Below are positions 11,640 to 22,038 of a stretch of 64,000 nt of DNA, one piece after another. The DNA is from Castanea sativa (lineage: Eukaryota > Streptophyta > Magnoliopsida > Fagales > Fagaceae), in the NCBI RefSeq assembly GCF_040712315.1, contig NC_134014.1, forward strand, positions 39,607,634 to 39,671,633. Direction: 5' to 3'. The number at the start of each line of letters is the position of its first letter. Within the stretch, counting starts at the first letter, position 1. Both the position numbers and the translations under genes were made by a program. The notes beneath the pieces are model-generated. The model was not told the DNA's origin. It did not search any database and saw only the letters and a program-made list of their open reading frames with translations.

Positions 11640-12275
11640 ATTAACGTCATCTTCGCTGCACCGAGCAGGATCGGTTCTTGTCCCACAAGGGTGATGGCGG
11701 TGTCACATTCCCAGGTCGAGGAGCCTGGCTCAAGGCCGAAGAGGATCAAAGGGAGTACGCCTATTTTGGGGTTCTCTGATGAAGATAAGGTCGGGACTAT
11801 TCAACCACACGTTGATGCGCTGGTGGTCACATTGAGGATAGGGAATTATGACGTCAGGAGGGTGATGGTTGACCAAGGTAGTGGGGCGAATATTATGTAC
11901 CTTGACTTATTCAAAGGGCTTAAGTTAAGACTGGAGGATCTCACTCCCTATGACTCGCCGTTGATAAGTTTTGAAGGGAAGACTGTTATACCAAAGGGAC
12001 AGATTCAATTGCCCGTATAGTCTGGGTCGGAAACGGTTGATGTGGATTTCATTGTGGTCGACGCATATTCTCCATACACGGCCATCCTTGCCAGGCCTTG
12101 GCTGCATGCTTTGGGTGTCGTCTCCTCGACTTTGCATGTTAAAGTAAAATTTCCTTCGGGGGGATTCATTGAAGAAATTCTTGGTAGCCAATCAGTGGCA
12201 AGGCAATGCATATCGGCCGCAGTACTGCATCAAGCCAAATTAGAGTCCTCGGCCTCGGCTGTGGAAGACTTATAG
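11640..12275 (+). pseudogene. Aspartic protease region of the Tat-like element
   Basis: The frame from 11364 continues into a retropepsin-like stretch: HVDALVVTLRIGNYDVRRVM followed by VDQGSGANIMY, where the family has a catalytic D-x-G-[ST] box. A stop (TAG at 12018-12020) splits it. The remainder continues at 12042 with FIVVDAYSPYTAILARPWLH. The enzyme would cut the gag-pol polyprotein. Confidence 0.75.
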
Positions 12276-12302
12276 CAAGTAACAACTCTGGATTCGCTCG
12301 AC

Positions 12303-13192
12303 GTGGTGACAGCAGAAGAGGTCATGTGTGAAGATTTGGAAAGATTTCTCATAACTGATGACCCCGAAAAGTTCTTTCAAGTTGGGATACAGTTACCCCA
12401 CCAAGAGAAAATGCAATTGGTGATGTTTTTGAAAAACAATATCAATGTCTTTGCTTGGGATCCCTATGAGGCTCCGGGGGTGACCCAAGATTCATTTGCC
12501 ATTATTTGAACGTCAAAATTGTCGTTGTTCCCAGGAGGCAACCACCTCGGTGTTCTTCTAAAGAGCATTCTGAAGCTGTCAAGGAAGAAGTGCTCAAGCT
12601 CAAAAGGGCTGGGGCTATCAAAGAAGTTTTCTACCCGGAATGGTTAGCACACACAGTCATAGTGAAAAAGAAGAGCGGAAAGTGGAGAGTATGTGTGGAC
12701 TTCACAAACCTGAACAAAGCCTGCCCAAAGGACTCGTTCCCGATGCCTTGCATCGATCATCTTGTGGATGCTACAGTCGAGCATCCTCGGATGAGTTTTT
12801 TAGATGCCTTCTAGGGTTATCACCAAATACCATTGGCGTTGGGTGATCAGGAGAAGACTGCCTTCATTACTCCTATGAGGAATTATCACTATAAAGTAAT
12901 ACCGTTCGGTTTGAAAAATGCAGGGGCTACTTACCAAAGGATGATGACCAGGATGTTTGAATCGCAACTTGGAAAAACCATTGAGGTATATGTGGATGAT
13001 ATGGTAGTGAAGAGTAAGACAGTACCTATGCATGTGAAAGATCTGGATGACACCTTTCAAATACTTAGGAAGTACAAGCTACGCCTTAACGCCTCAAAGT
13101 GTTCTTTTGGGGTGGGTTCTGGGAAGTTCCTAGGCTACATGGTGACTCATAGAGGAATAGAGGTGAATCCGGCACAGGTCAGAGCCATCTAG
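12303..13192 (+). pseudogene. Reverse transcriptase of the Tat-like element
   Basis: Consecutive frames (12303-12509, 12506-12814, 12833-13192) give a Gypsy [53 protein letters not shown] and the catalytic YVDDM box at about 12990. A stop replaces the residue before GYHQI (TAG at 12812-12814), and a small shift near 12506 separates the N-terminal linker. Function was RNA-templated DNA synthesis; this copy cannot make a full enzyme. Confidence 0.9.
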
Positions 13193-13195
13193 GGC

Positions 13196-13693
13196 TTGCA
13201 ACCACCTCGTAATCCGAAGAAAGTTCAGAAATTGACCGGGATGACTACTGCTCTCAGCAGATTTATCTCTCAATCCGCTGACAGGTGTAGAACTTTTTTC
13301 CAACTGTTAAATAAATGGAAAGGATTCCAATGGTCTGAGGAGTGTGCTTTAGCTTTCCAGCAACTTAAGGAATATCTTTCCCGACCACCCATCATGTCTC
13401 GACCGGAGGTCGATGAAATCCTATTTGCATACCTAGCTGTAGCTATCCATGCAGTCAGCCTGGTTCTGATAAGGGACGACGGCGGGGTACAAAGACCGTT
13501 TTATTATGTCAGCAAATCTTTAAATGAAGCTGAGGTGCGTTACTTACCTTTGGAAAAGGTAATTCTGGCTGTAGTCCATGCCACACGAAAGCTTCCTCAC
13601 TATTTCCAGTCCCACACCGTCGTGGCTTTGACTCAACTGCCTCTCAAGTTAGTGTTACAAAGTGCTGATTACTCGGGGAGGGTAGCCAAGTGA
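13196..13693 (+). pseudogene. First RNase H domain of the Tat-like element
   Basis: The frame starts directly after an RT stop (TAG at 13190-13192) and contains the RT connection (GMTTALSRFISQSADRCRTF) and a Gypsy RNase H: FAYLAVAIHAVSLVLIRDD, RPFYYVSKSLNEAEVRYLPL and EKVILAVVHATRKLPHYF. The first catalytic Asp of the YLAVS/D type is not obvious, in line with degeneration of this domain in elements that gained a second RNase H. Confidence 0.8.
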
Positions 13694-13741
13694 GGAACTA
13701 TTTTGGGAGCTTTCGATATCAAATATATGCCACGCACCTAG

Positions 13742-14440
13742 GTGAAGGGCCAGGTTCTCGTGAATTTAGTGGCAAAATTCTCCGAGCCATCATTAGAAGA
13801 AACTGCGAAGGAATCGCACATGGATGAAAAATCAGTTGGCATGATCATGGGCAAAGGACCTCTGATTTGGAAAGCGTATGTTGATGGGGCAGCAAACCAG
13901 AAGGGGTCTGGCGTTGGACTTGTTTTGGTATCCCCTGAGAGAATTATCTTTGAGAAATCATTGAGATTAGCGTTCTCGGCCACTAATAACGAGGCTGAGT
14001 ACGAAGTTGTCTTAGTCGGTATAAATATGGTACGGAGAATGGAGGGAAATGCAATTCATATGTCCTCAGATTCTTAATTAGTTGTGGTCCAAATGACGGG
14101 GACCATGGAGGCTAGGGATCCAAGAATGCAAGAGTACCTGACCCAGGTCAAATGTTTACAATCCGAGTTCGATTCTTTCATCCTTTCGCATGTTTCTAGA
14201 AGTAGAAACACGCATGCGGACTCGTTGGCCACTTTGGCAACATCCTCGGCTCAGTGTTTGCCCAGGATTATCCTCGTCAAAGACTTGCTAAAACCAACTT
14301 TAACCACTGCAAGTGCTGTCTATATCCATCTGATAAGGCCCGGACCTAGCTGGATTGACCCTGTGGTTTTTTTTCTAAAAAGCGATATTCTGCCCGAGGA
14401 AAAGTCTGAAGCAGATAAGATTCGTCGAAAGACGCCTTAA
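13742..14440 (+). pseudogene. Second (archaeal-type) RNase H domain
   Basis: Two frames (13742-14077 and 14084-14440) form one RNase H-fold domain. It has AYVDGAANQKGSGVGLVLVS, NNEAEYEVVLVGI, SSDS followed by a stop, and THADSLATLA, which are the D-E-D-D positions of an archaeal-type RNase H. The extra domain is established for the Tat lineage and separates this element from Athila or chromovirus types. The stop (TAA at 14075-14077) falls inside the third catalytic box. Confidence 0.8.
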
Positions 14441-14449
14441 TTCTAGTTG

Positions 14450-15361
14450 TCTAAGGATCAGAAGTTGTATAAACGCTTCTTTTTCAGACCATACCTGTTG
14501 TGTGTACATCCTAAAGCAACAGAGGCACTTTTGGAAGAATTGCATGAGGGAATTTGTGGAAGTCATACTGGGGGAAGATCCTTAGCCATAGGGCTCTGAC
14601 TCAGGGATATTGGTGGCCCAGTATACAGAGAGAAGCTCCAGATTACGCAAGGAAATGTGACCAATGCCAAAGGTTTGCTCCCAACATTCATCAGCCTGGT
14701 GGAGTCCTTAATCCTTTGTCTAGTCCTTGGCCATTCGCTCAATGGGGACTGGATATAGTTGGGCCTTTTCCGAGGGCTGTGGGAAACAAAAAGGTGGCTA
14801 CTGGTGGGAACTGACTACTTCACCAAATGGGTCGAAGCTGAGCCTTTATCAAATATTAGGGATGTGGACTCCAAGAAATTTATTTAAAAGAACATTATCA
14901 CTAGATTTGGGGTACCTCACACACTTATTTCAGATAATGGCGTGCAATTTGACAGTAAAGCTTTTAGGAAATATTGTAATGACTTGGGAATCACAAATAG
15001 ATACTCCACCCCAGCTTATCCTCAGGGAAATGGGCAGGCCGAGGTTGTTAACAAAGTTATAGTCAGTGGACTAAAGAAGAGGCTAGCTGACGCAAAGGGT
15101 AGATGGGTAGAGGAATTGCCACACATTTTGTGGACATATCGGACTACGCCGCGAAGATCCACTGGAGAAACACCCTTCTCCATGACTTATGGGGCCAAGG
15201 CAGTGATACCTTTAGAATCTGGTTTCCCCACATTAAGGACGAGCTCTTTTAGCTCGGGAAATAACGATGGCCTCCTTAAAAAAAACTTGGATCTGGTTGA
15301 GGAACGGCGAAAGGCCGCCATGGTCCAAATGGCTTATTATCAGCAGAAGCTTAAACGATGA
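14450..15361 (+). pseudogene. Integrase of the Tat-like element
   Basis: The zinc-binding N terminus (GYWWPSIQREAPDYARKCDQ with CDQC) and the start of the catalytic core (WGLDIVGPFPRAVGNKK) lie in one frame. A shift near 14800 moves the core to another frame, which continues to VPHTLISDNGVQFDSKAF and STPAYPQGNGQAEVVNK. The D, D, E catalytic residues are thus all visible but split. The following TYRTTPRRSTGETPFSMTYG is typical of Gypsy integrases. Confidence 0.85.
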
Positions 15362-15373
15362 TATATTGCTCAT

Positions 15374-15556
15374 GTGAAGCTGAGGCCACTAGAGCCTGGG
15401 GATTTGGTGTTGAGGAAAGTCTTGGGTGCTGCCAAAAATCCAGCATGGGGAAAGCTAGCACCAAATTGGGAAGGACTATATCGGATCATCTCTGTAGTGG
15501 GCATAGGGTCATATCGCTTAACCGATCTAGATGAAAAAATTGTACAACGCCCATAG
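15374..15556 (+). pseudogene. Integrase C-terminal domain
   Basis: Short frame with GDLVLRKVLGAA, GKLAPNWEGLYRI and GSYRLTDLD, matching the integrase C-terminal (GPY/F-like) module. It ends at TAG 15554-15556 just before the tandem repeats. Confidence 0.75.
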
Positions 15557-15658
15557 AATGTAAACAACCTACGAAGGAATTATTATTAATAAAAAGTATT
15601 TTTGTCGTTCATTGTTCAAATTATCATTATACGGCTCGATTTATTTATTGCTACTCAT

Positions 15659-17755
15659 AAGTATCAAACAGAAACTTGGATATGCATGGTCCTCGGACCA
15701 CATGCCTTGTGGAAATTGATATCCTATTATTTGTTAAACAGAACCTTAGTTATGTCAGGTTCTCAGACCTTCTACTTTGAGGAAATTAAAATTTCAATTT
15801 ACTATTTCTAAGTATCAAACAGAAACTTAGTCATGCATGGTCCTCGGACCACATGCCCTGTGGAAATTGATATCCTATTATTTGTTAAACAGAACCTTAG
15901 TTATGTCAGGTCCCCAGACCTTCTACTTTGGGAAAATTAACATTTCAATTTACTATTTATAAGTATCAAACAGAAACTTGGTCATGCATAATCCTCGAAC
16001 CACATGCCTTGTGGAAATTGATATCCTATTGTTTGTTAAACAGAATCTTAGTTATGTCGGGTCCTCAGATCTTCTACTTTGGGGAAATTAACATTTCAAT
16101 TTACTATTTCTAAGTATCAAACAGAAACTTGGTCATGCATGGTCCTTGGACCACATGCCTTGTGGAAATTGATATCCTATTGTTTGTTAAACAAAACTTT
16201 AGTTATGTCAGATCCTCAGACCTTCTACTTTGGGGAAATTAACATTTCAATTTACTATTTCTAAGTATCAAACAGAAACTTGGTCATGCATGGTCCTCGG
16301 ACCACATGCCTTGTGGAAATTGATATCTTATTGTTTGTTAAGTAGAACCTTAGTTATGTCGGGTTCTCAGACCTTCCACTTTGGGAAAATTAACATTTCA
16401 ATTTACTATTTCTAAGTATCAAACAGAAACTTGGTTATGCATAGTCCTCGGACCACATGCCTTGTGGAAATTGATATCCTATTGTTTGTTAAACAGAACC
16501 TTAGTTATGTCGGGTCCTCAGACCTTTTACTTTGGGGAAATTAACATTTCAATTTACTATTTCTAAGTATCAAACAGAAACTTGGTCATGCATAGTCCTC
16601 GGACCACATGCCTTGTGGAAATTGATATCATATTGTTTGTTAAACAGAACCTTAGTTATGTCGGGTCCTCAGACCTTTTACTTTGGGAAAATTAACATTT
16701 CAATTTACTATTTCTAAGTATCAAACAGAAACTTGGTCATGCATGGTCCTCGGACCACATGCCTTGTGGAAATTGATATCCTATTATTTGTTAAACAGAA
16801 CCTTAGTTATATCGGGTCCTCAGACCTTCTAATTTGGGAAAATTAACATTTCAATTTACTATTTCTAAGTATCAAATAGAAACTTGGTCGTGCATGGTCC
16901 TCGGACCACATGCCTTGTGGAAATTGATATCCTATTGTTTGTTAAACAAAACCTTAGTTATGTCGGGTTTTCAGACCTTCTACTTTGGGGAAATTAACAT
17001 TTCAATTTACTATTTATAAGTATCAAACAGAAACTTGGTCATGCATGATCCTCGGACCACATGCCTTGTGGAAATTGATATCCTATTGTTTGTTAAACAG
17101 AACCTTAGTTATGTCGAGTCTTCAGACCTTCTACTTTGGGAAAATTAACATTTCAATTTACTATTTCTAAGTATCAAACAGAAACTTGGTCATGCATGGT
17201 CCTTGGACCACATGCCTTGTGGAAATTGATATCCTATTGTTTGTTAAACAGAAGCTTAGTTATGTCGGATCCTCAGACCTTCTACTTTGAGGAAATTAAC
17301 ATTTCAATTTACTATTTCTAAGTATCAAACAGAAACTTGGTCATGCATGGTCATCGGACCACATGCCTTGTGGAAATTGATATCCTATTGTTTGTTAAAC
17401 AGAACCTTAGTTATGTCGGGTCCTCAGACCTTCTACTTTGGGAAAATTAACATTTCAATTTATTATTTCTAAGTATCAAACAGAAACTTGGTCATGCATG
17501 GTCCTCGGACCACATGCCTTGTGGAAATTGACATCCTACTTTTTGTTAAACAGAAGCTTAGTTATGTCGGATCCTCAGACCTTCTACTTTGAGGAAATGA
17601 ACATTTCAATTTACTATTTCTAAGTATCAAACAGAAACTTGGTCATTCATGGTCCTCGGACCACATGCCTTGTAGAAATTGACATCCTACTTTTTGTTAA
17701 ACAGAAGCTTAGTTATGTCGGGTCCTCGGAACCTCTACTTTGGGAACATTAGCAG
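15659..17755 (+). repeat. 151-bp tandem repeat array (14 units) inside the Tat-like element
   Basis: Units starting AAGTATCAAACAGAAACTTG recur at exactly 151-bp spacing (15659, 15810 and so on to about 17622), thirteen full copies and one partial. Each holds the inverted word GGTCC-TC-GGACC and a second degenerate copy GGTCCTCAGACC. The repeated 61-codon frames are an artefact: 151 is not a multiple of three, so they stop in each unit. Tandem repeats between pol and 3' LTR are known for Tat/Ogre elements and can seed satellites. Confidence 0.97.
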
Positions 17756-18160
17756 AAACCATACCACGTTAGTGTCGAGGTGTTGATGAGCCACAGTAAG
17801 TTTGATGGATTGCTTTATGCCCCAAAATGAATCCTAAGTTAAATTTTTGATTGTATATTGTTGTGTTACATATATTACGCTCTTAGGGCATGATTTACAA
17901 GTATACACTAAGTATATGTACTTTTGTTTAAAGTTACGGCTAATTGAAATGTTGAAGGTGGAGTTAGGTGTTCCATTAATTCATTTTTGCGCTAAAAAGA
18001 GGCAAATGAGTATTTTTGTACTAAAGATTGGAAGCCAAATGAAGATCAAACCAGTCAAAGTTTCTCATTAATTTCTTTTAAAATGTACATTTGAAGCAAA
18101 AGCCTTAATACAAATTTTACTGCGTAAGAAAAGGGGAGGAAGTCCTAATTAGCCTAAGCC
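17756..18160. other. Spacer between tandem repeats and antisense gene
   Basis: AT-rich and non-coding. It would contain the 3' untranslated region and polyadenylation area of the antisense gene. No distinct signal can be called. Confidence 0.4.
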
Positions 18161-20768
18161 TTAAGCCTTAGAAGGGGGGTCTTGCTCGGAAGTGTTGGCA
18201 GCCTCTATTGGTTTGCGGTCCGCCTCTGTCTGTTTCAGCTCTGCTTCAAATGAGGTCTGGATTTGTTTCCCTTTATCTTTTGCCACCGGTGGAGGGACAT
18301 TGGGCTCGGCATTTTGGCTCGTAGGCTTCTCGGCGCCATCGCCCTGTTCCTTCTCTTTGTTAGAACCCTCAGGTTCTTTAGGAGTTGGAATGGGCTCTGG
18401 AATCATGGATGGGAGTGTGGAAGACGCCGTCTCAGGGGCAGGTGCGACAGGAGGAAGTTCTTCGAGCACCTAGATGTCTTAGGGGAGCCAAATATTTTTA
18501 GGCTACCTCAACTCGGAGGTTGTGGGAACCCCTGCTGCATTTAAAGCTTCCGCCCACACTTGTTGACAATATTCCCAGCACAGCTCGGCGAACTCCTCAG
18601 TCAGTTGGTTTTCTGTCGCCTCCACCCCTTCCTTGTAAGCGGTCTTCTCCGCAGCCTCCATGGTGTCCTTGAAGGTACGAGCCTCTTCCCTCATCCTAGC
18701 AAGCTCACTCTTCAGGTCGGAGTTTTCTTGCTGAGCTTTGGATAAGTCTTCGTCTTTCTGACGTAGAAGCTTGCGTTGCCCCTCCACCTGGGTCCTCATT
18801 GTCTTCAGGCTGGCCTCGGCACCGTCCCTCTCCCTCTTCTGCTCTGCCAGCTGAGTGGTTAGGTTCTCATTCTGCGCAAGAGCTTGGCCTAGGCACTTCT
18901 CAGTCTCTTGCCTAACCTCCAGTTCAGCTGTAGCTTTCTTCCGAGAGTCTTCCACCCACTTCTCGGCAGCGAAGACTTTCTGAATGGCCTGTGGTGAAAT
19001 ATTAAAATAGATGCATTATTAGTAGAGAAAATTTAAAGTACATAAGAATGGTTTTTTCGTTAAAGTGTAATGAAAGCAGTAAAGTGAAGATAAGACCGAG
19101 ACACTCACCAAAGCCAAGTCCCTTTTAGCGAGAGAAACAGATGTGGTTGGCTCATCTTGTCCAAGGCATCCATGTCCTTGGGCAGAAGAAGAGGACGTTC
19201 CAAAGCCTCGGCCAGGTGGTGAGCGTGACCTTACTGGAACGCCCTAATGCTGGATTGGCAAGAGATTGTTGCCCCGTCCAGTTTCAGCTCGGGAGATCAG
19301 TTGGCCGGTGTACGGCGTACCTCGGCCAGGTCCCAGTTCTCCCCACTTTCCACTGAAGAGGCACGTCCCTTGCCTTTGCCAGTTTTCTGTTGTTGTTGTT
19401 GCTATTGTTGCTGTTGTTTTAGCTTCTTCTGCCTCTCCGCATCTGCCTCCTCGGCCTCATTCTTCCTCTTCTTCTTAGGTTTCGGAATAGGAAGCTTAGG
19501 ATCGAATGAAGGAGGGGGTGGTGGCAAGGACGGAGGGACCTGGGACCCACCCGCTTCCTTGTTAGAGACTTTCAAGCCCCTCTTCGTCATCAGCTTCAGT
19601 AGAGTGGCCATGTCGTCTTCTTCAGAGCTAGAGTCAGGCTGTGCAATTATTTGACCTTGTATGCCTAAAGTTTCGGCGGGCGCGTGCTCTTCGTTCGATA
19701 GGATGACGAGTTGATCCTCTCGAGGTCTCTCAGCTTCCTCGAGTCGAAACTGGTCGATCTCCTTGTCCAACGATTATTGCGAGGACGCTGACTCTTCTCG
19801 GACTGCGGTTGTCTAGGAATGTGTCGAAAAAGGAATCGCTGCGATAGGGCGAGAGTATAGTATGATGGAGGGGTCGTCTGGGAGTTCGTGGTCAGAAAGG
19901 AAGCCTTGTCGTGACAGGTCTATCCTTCTGCGTCGTTTGTCTCTCACAGTGATCGCGTTGTTAATCTCTTGAAAATCCTCTGATAAAGGATCGTATCCTA
20001 GTATCAGGTGGGCTGCTCTCACTTGTAGGTCTTCGCTGACAAAGACTTCGGAGCGAAGGACGCGATTCAAGTCTGCGATGTTGCAAAGGCTTAGACGCGG
20101 ACGTACGTGTTGTTTATCTGTGAAAAGAAACATCTGAGGAGACGAGCATGGTTAGATTAGCGATAAATATCAAGGGAAAAAGCAATAATGTGCAATAAAA
20201 TTAAAAACGGTAAAAGTAACGGGATTGAGTCATGGGTTAGGAAATCTAACTCCTATGGAGTCACACCTGGCTCTCCCCATTCGACTGGGCAATGAGGACC
20301 ATCAAACCAGTTTTCCAAGGCGATGAGATAATCGTCTTTCATGCCTTTGTTGGACTTGGGAAGACAGGATATCAGTCTAACGATGCTAGACCTGGATTTA
20401 AGGTAGTATCCTATGCTTTTAAGTTTATGGCACTCGTACATATAGACAACGTCGTGCCATGTGAGGTTCAGACTCATTTGCTCGTTTAAAGTATCGACAC
20501 AACCTAAGACCCTAAATACATTTGGTGTGCACTGATCTGGGCATAACCTATGGTTACGTAGGTATTCGCTGGTTACGTTTTTCATGGGGAGGGTCATCCC
20601 ACCTTCTAGGAAGGTGATGATGGGAATGATAACTTCTCCCTCTTTCCTAGCGTCACCTATGACTTCTACTGGGCAATATTTCAAGTCTACATCGTGAGAA
20701 ATCTGATATTTGGCCCTAAAACCCTCTATACCGATGTCAGTATCTACTAAACACTTAAATCTACCCAT
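18161..20768 (-). pseudogene. Antisense three-exon accessory gene of the Tat-like element
   Basis: On the minus strand I infer exon 1 (20768 to about 20265), exon 2 (20133 to 19109) and exon 3 (about 18987 to 18161). Exon 2 starts after TCCTCAG, ends at a clean donor (TTG then GTGAGTGT), and exon 3 follows the acceptor CACCACAG in phase. Exon 1 encodes a globular part (MGRFKCLVDTDIGIEGF, NWFDGPHCPVEWGEPG). Exon 2 encodes HLILGYDPLSEDFQEINNAI, an acidic/Pro/Lys-rich stretch and polyQ. Exon 3 encodes a long Glu/Lys/Arg/Gln coiled coil. Premature stops and at least one frameshift (19400-19110) break it. It resembles extra antisense ORFs known from Tat elements and retroelement-linked proteins of oak (from memory). 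Its function is unknown; the coiled coil suggests self-association. Confidence 0.7.
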
Positions 20769-21266
20769 TTAGTGGGAATGAAAACGAAAGTTTAAAGAGG
20801 AAAAGGGATCTAGATGGTGGCCGAGGATAGAAGTCGAGAAGGAATGAGTAGAGAAAATTGAGAATTTACGGGAATTGATTAGGCGATTCTTCACGAGCTT
20901 CTTGAGAGGAAAGATAATGATTAGCACTTAGATGTGATTGATTTCTAAAAGAATGGATGGAGATACGGATTCCCAGGCGTTTTGACGTGTGGGAGGCGGC
21001 CTCGAATCAAAATTATCCCACCCAATTTTGTAGAGCAAACCTGGGCCGTTGGATGCGTATCTCACCGTTGAACGTTAGGGACAAGATGTAACTTGCAGTT
21101 GTAAATGCGAGCGTTTCGGGTTTCGAAACGTCAGAGACGGTTTAAGGGAACGAAAGGACCCCTACACGTGTGGCGGTTTGCAAAGTGTGTGGAGGGTGCG
21201 TTGTTTAGTTCAAAACTCTATTTCTCTCCTCGGATAGGAGAGAAAAATAAAGTTTTGAGGGGCTAT
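20769..21266 (-). promoter_or_regulatory. Leader/promoter area of the antisense gene and polypurine tract
   Basis: The 0.5 kb between the antisense start and the 3' LTR has no frame. On the plus strand it ends in a purine-rich stretch (about 21236-21262, AGGAGAGAAAAATAAAG then TTTTGAGGGG) directly before the LTR, fitting the plus-strand primer. The antisense promoter presumably lies here or in the LTR; this is inference. Confidence 0.45.
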
Positions 21267-22033
21267 TGTGGGGGGTAAAAGTGCTTGGATATACGTTTGG
21301 GCTTTGGGACTAATTAGTTGGTACAAATCTGTTCAATCAGGGTCTCTAGGCCTACAGGTCTGTCCACACTATAGTGGTTTGAGGAGTTGTCCGAGGAGTA
21401 TCTCCTCGGACAGGCCCAGCAAAGGCCCTGGGACTTGTTAAACGATTTGGAGACAGAATTCTGGAAGATCTGTTGGGTAAAGGTGTGATCCAAGCACCCT
21501 TTAGAGGCAGGAATGTGTGAGAAATATCTGAGGAAAAAGCTGCTACCACCGCATTAAAGGCCCTGCATCTACCTCCCTGGCCGCATTAATGGAGAAATGA
21601 CCTCTGAACAGTAGTATTCAGCCTTCCAGCTATTATTTGAAGACTTTAAGGAGGTGGTAGATGTGACAAGTATCTGGGAAAAATATCTGTGTTACACATG
21701 GACGGATCAGGTAAGAAGAATAAGGATATAAGAAGACGAGAGAGGAGAGAGAAAATGGGGCTTTTTTCTTCTTTTTGGAAGCTAAGAAATTGTAATCTTT
21801 TGCTTAGAGAAAAGAAAGGTTATACAATTTGTCCTCGGCTTACGTCCGAGGAGGGTTTTTTGTTACGTTCATCTATTACTTGCATAAACAGCGGCATTCT
21901 AGCCTGTTGATCAACTTTCCAACATCCCAAACCTAGGTTTCAAACTCATACTCTACAAATTTCATTGTATAAGGCTCTTTGGGCTTAAGCCCATCACTTG
22001 TTTTTGGATCCGAGTACAAATTGTGCACTTACA
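21267..22033 (+). repeat. 3' LTR of the Tat-like element
   Basis: 767 bp, TGTGGGGGG to CTTACA, followed by the AAGTG duplication. Compared with the 5' LTR it lacks a 3-bp GGA repeat near 21390 and has scattered substitutions. Confidence 0.95.
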
Positions 22034-22038
22034 AAGTG

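Larger units (their letters stand above)
9443..22038 (+). mobile_element. Ty3/Gypsy LTR retrotransposon, Tat/Ogre-like, complete but decayed
   Basis: The 12.6-kb element is bounded by identical 5-bp target duplications AAGTG (9443-9447 and 22034-22038). Order: 5' LTR, primer site, gag, protease, RT, RNase H, a second RNase H-like domain, integrase, 151-bp tandem repeats, an antisense gene relic, polypurine tract, 3' LTR. A second RNase H and an extra antisense ORF between pol and the 3' LTR are known traits of the Tat lineage. Pol is downstream of gag in the usual Gypsy order (RT before integrase). Many in-frame stops and frameshifts make it non-autonomous now. The LTRs differ at several dozen positions by eye, so the insertion is not recent. 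Confidence 0.93.

Noticed and set aside
15602..17623. A dozen near-identical 61-codon frames in a row, resembling a repeated peptide gene
   Set aside because: They arise from a 151-bp tandem repeat. The period is not a multiple of three, and each frame stops within a unit, so no continuous protein is possible.
18192..19654. Plus-strand frames opposite the antisense gene
   Set aside because: Shadow frames. The minus strand has matching splice sites and a coherent coiled coil; the plus strand has neither.
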